Assembly: GCA_023417985.1 (NCBI GenBank)
Contig: JAEZDV010000083.1
Coordinates: 1-10,981, forward strand
Reading direction: 5' to 3'
DNA from: Actinomycetes bacterium
Lineage (GTDB): Bacteria; Actinomycetota; Actinomycetes; Mycobacteriales; Mycobacteriaceae
Length of the DNA stretch: 10,981 nt
The notes below the pieces were generated by a model. That model ran no database searches. It saw only the letters and a program-made list of their open reading frames with translations, and was not told the DNA's origin. Below are positions 1 to 10,981 of the stretch, piece after piece; within the stretch, counting starts at the first letter, position 1, and every line of letters starts with the position of its first letter. A program made the translations under genes and the position numbers.

Positions 1-172
1 GCATGTCGTCGACGGCGCGCAGTGCACCGGGGTCGGGTGCGGCGGCTGCCCGCAACTGCTCGATCGGCAGGCCAGGGGGCGCGGGTTCGGCGGCGGCGTG
101 GGCGGGCAGGGCGACGGCGAGTGCGGCGGCGAACAGTACGCCGACAGTGCGGATGGTGCGGCGACGCGGCAT
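1..172 (-). CDS. Exported protein of unknown function, N-terminal part only (runs off the left edge)
   Basis: Only the first 57 codons are in the window. The start ATG (complement of CAT at 170-172) follows an AAGGAG ribosome binding site with 6 nt spacing. The N-terminus is a classical Sec-type signal peptide: a basic n-region (MPRRRTIR), a hydrophobic core (VGVLFAAALAVALP) and a likely signal peptidase cleavage after Ala-26 (A-H-A) or Ala-28. There is no lipobox cysteine and no twin-arginine motif of the S-R-R-x-F-L-K kind. The mature start is Ala/Pro-rich (AEPAPPGLPIEQLR) and gives no family. The protein is therefore probably secreted or periplasmic. Its gene diverges from the NRPS across about 600 bp, so a shared function is possible but not shown. 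The signal peptide, RBS and G/C-rich third positions make the gene call good; the function is unknown. Confidence 0.8.
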   Translation of the reverse strand, partial: MPRRRTIRTVGVLFAAALAVALPAHAAAEPAPPGLPIEQLRAAAAPDPGALRAVDDM

Positions 173-178
173 CGGGTG

Positions 179-184
179 CTCCTT
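179..184 (-). promoter_or_regulatory. Ribosome binding site of the exported-protein gene
   Basis: The plus strand reads CTCCTT, which is AAGGAG on the minus strand, 6 nt before the ATG at 172. It fixes the start of the left-edge gene, and the codons just downstream encode the positively charged start of a signal peptide. Confidence 0.75.
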
Positions 185-214
185 CGGGTCGGCTGTGCGA
201 AGTCGGGGAAAGCG

Positions 215-278
215 GGTCGTGCGGAAACGGGGTCGTGCGGAAACGAGGTCGTGCGGAAACGAGGTCGTGCGGGAACGC
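215..278. repeat. Tandem array of four 16-bp repeats
   Basis: Four head-to-tail copies start at 215, 231, 247 and 263. Copies 2 and 3 are identical (GGTCGTGCGGAAACGA), copy 1 differs in its last base, and copy 4 differs at two positions (GGTCGTGCGGGAACGC). A more degenerate copy may precede the array at about 199-214. Within a unit TCGT and ACGA form an inverted pair. Across the 2/3 and 3/4 junctions the sequence ACGA-GG-TCGT is palindromic apart from its centre. The array lies 43-106 bp upstream of the minus-strand start codon, so it sits in that gene's promoter or 5' leader. It could be an operator array or a simple tandem duplication. Confidence 0.85.
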
Positions 279-565
279 GGACGAGCGGTCGCGCGGCGAG
301 CCGAGGCGACATCGATGCGACGTGCCTGCCACGGGCATCCGCGGCAGCCTGAGTTTTGCGACGCGTACGGGGGTACCAGAACCCGAGGATAAAGAGCGGA
401 GTGCCCCTCCGGGCGAATTTGGCACACATGTACGAGCATTTCCGACATTTGCCGCGAACCGCGGGAATACTTTCGTTCGGAAGGGTGGTCGCGCATCCGT
501 TCGTAATCGTCGGCATACGCGCGGGGAAACGGGCGGTAAAGAATGACCGCGTGAATACAAGATCG

Positions 566-630
566 AATTCTGTACGGCGCGTAATTCGGGTGTTCCCGTT
601 TCCGGAATTCGGACGCCCCCGGTAATTCTG
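566..630. promoter_or_regulatory. Cluster of four AATTC(T/G)G elements upstream of the NRPS promoter
   Basis: AATTCTG occurs at 566-572, AATTCGG at 583-589, AATTCGG at 606-612 and AATTCTG at 624-630, start-to-start distances of 17, 23 and 18 bp. The stretch is much less GC-rich than the rest of the window, so four copies of a 7-mer with an AATT core in 65 bp are unlikely to be background. The last copy ends 3 bp before a -10-like hexamer, which fits binding sites for a regulator of the NRPS gene. The binding protein is unknown and the regulatory role is inference. Confidence 0.4.
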
Positions 631-633
631 AGC

Positions 634-639
634 TAACTT
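634..639 (+). promoter_or_regulatory. Possible -10 element for the NRPS gene
   Basis: TAACTT fits the actinobacterial housekeeping -10 pattern TAnnnT and lies at the end of the AT-richer stretch. No good -35 hexamer is visible; the best, TTCGGA at 608-613, is 20 bp away and weak, which is common in actinobacterial promoters. Transcription would start around 645-647. That gives either a leader of about 125 nt to the ATG at 772, or a leaderless message beginning at the in-frame ATG at 646. Confidence 0.35.
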
Positions 640-714
640 GGGGAAATGCTCCCGGTCACACCGAGGAGCACGAACGGGGGCCGGACTCGGCGAGACGAGG
701 AGCGGCGAGATCGG

Positions 715-733
715 CCCCGACGCGATGTCGGGG
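715..733 (+). other. GC-rich hairpin in the NRPS leader
   Basis: CCCCGAC (715-721) and GTCGGGG (727-733) form a perfect 7-bp stem around the 5-nt loop GCGAT, ending 38 nt before the start codon at 772. No run of T follows, so it is not a standard intrinsic terminator. It could slow ribosomes, stabilise the message or belong to an attenuation device. No competing structure or leader peptide is evident. Confidence 0.4.
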
Positions 734-762
734 GCGCGCCGTTTCACGCCAACATCGCTTCC

Positions 763-769
763 GGAGGGG
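763..769 (+). promoter_or_regulatory. Strong ribosome binding site that decides the NRPS start
   Basis: GGAGGGG lies just before the ATG at 772, with 4 nt between its GGAGG core and the start codon. The upstream in-frame ATG at 646 has no comparable site, and the 42 residues between them are charged and low-complexity. The first recognisable domain motif begins 15 residues after 772, so 772 is the preferred start. Confidence 0.8.
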
Positions 770-771
770 AC

Positions 772-10722
<9,951 letters not shown>

Positions 10723-10732
10723 CTATCAGGCA

Positions 10733-10960
10733 CCGACCACCGACCTCGAACGGGTCCTCGCCGGCATCGTCGCCGAGGTCCTCGGCCACCCCCGGATCTC
10801 CATCGACGACAACTTCTTCGATCTGGGCGGAAATTCGCTGATCGCGACCCGCGTCGTCGCCCGCATCAACACCGCGCTGGGCACCGACGCCGGGGTTCGG
10901 GTGCTGTTCGAAGCCCCCACCGTGCGGGCCCTGGCGGTGCGGGTCCTCGACGACCACGGC
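10733..10960 (+). other. T3: peptidyl carrier domain in the shifted frame
   Basis: It is read in the +2 frame as APTTDLERVLAGIVAEVLG followed by DNFFDLGGNSLIATRV, with the phosphopantetheine Ser codon at 10835-10837. It closely matches T1, including the FEAPT motif after the attachment site. About 20 further bases lead toward what is probably the next condensation domain beyond the window. Confidence 0.85.
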
Positions 10961-10981
10961 GGGCACCAGTGGACCCCGCTC

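Larger units (their letters stand above)
173..771. promoter_or_regulatory. Divergent intergenic region between the exported-protein gene and the NRPS gene
   Basis: I see no convincing gene in this ~600-bp stretch on either strand. Frames open across it give Arg/Ser-rich translations without a ribosome binding site or recognisable motif. It is uneven in composition: positions 185-350 are very GC-rich and hold a tandem repeat, while roughly 410-640 is clearly richer in A and T than the flanking genes, as expected of promoter DNA. Both genes are transcribed outward from it, so it should contain both promoters. Individual candidate elements are listed separately. Confidence 0.7.

Noticed and set aside
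452..464. Small hairpin CCGCG-AAC-CGCGG in the intergenic region
   Set aside because: A 5-bp stem with a 3-nt loop and no U-tract is expected by chance in GC-rich DNA, and no transcript is known to end there.
3..625. Small plus-strand open frames across the left edge and intergenic region
   Set aside because: No ribosome binding sites and no recognisable sequence. Those covering 1-172 oppose the signal-peptide gene and others translate the tandem repeat.
623..641. Possible IdeR/DtxR iron box overlapping the -10-like hexamer
   Set aside because: The right half GCTAAC matches, but only 10 of 19 positions agree with the mycobacterial consensus and the left half is essentially unmatched. It is too weak to claim iron control, although it would suit a siderophore gene.

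Overview
The window is GC-rich DNA with codon use strongly biased to G/C at third positions. It carries almost nothing but one very large modular nonribosomal peptide synthetase (NRPS) gene. Together with a secreted-protein gene whose signal peptide is Ala/Arg-rich, this points to an actinobacterium. A Nocardia/Rhodococcus/Gordonia-like member of the Mycobacteriales is my best guess from sequence style, not a demonstrated assignment.

Layout. Positions 1-172 (minus strand) hold the first 57 codons of an exported protein that runs off the left edge. Positions 173-771 are a divergent intergenic region of about 600 bp. Near the minus-strand gene it contains four 16-bp tandem repeats (215-278). 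Near the NRPS it contains a relatively AT-rich stretch with four AATTC(T/G)G elements (566-630), a -10-like hexamer (634-639), a leader hairpin (715-733) and a strong ribosome binding site (763-769). The NRPS starts at 772 and fills the rest of the window.

The synthetase reads C1 - half-C remnant - A1 - T1 - C2 - A2 - T2 - C3 - A3 - T3 and continues past the right edge. All three complete condensation domains keep HHxxxDG, all three adenylation domains keep the ATP-binding core motifs, and all three carrier domains keep the phosphopantetheine-attachment serine. There is no loading A-T module before C1, so the first acyl group must come from another protein. C1 looks most like the EntF/DhbF-type condensation domains that accept an aryl or acyl starter. 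A2 carries the specificity residues DVWHFSLVDK, the textbook serine code. A1 (DAFFTAGIVK) and A3 (DAFFVAGIEK) are close relatives of each other with no code I can assign. No epimerase, methyltransferase or thioesterase domain lies inside the window. The visible product is therefore acyl-X-Ser-X'..., with chain release encoded further on.

Two things stand out. First, the frame breaks in a run of five C at 10310-10314, inside A3. The literal frame then runs as Arg/Pro-rich nonsense to TGA at 10720-10722, while core motifs A7-A10 and T3 continue intact in the +2 frame to the window edge. This is either a sequencing error or a very recent frameshift. Second, about 220 residues between C1 and A1 look like the C-terminal lobe of a second condensation domain that has lost its catalytic N-terminal lobe, which is an unusual architecture.
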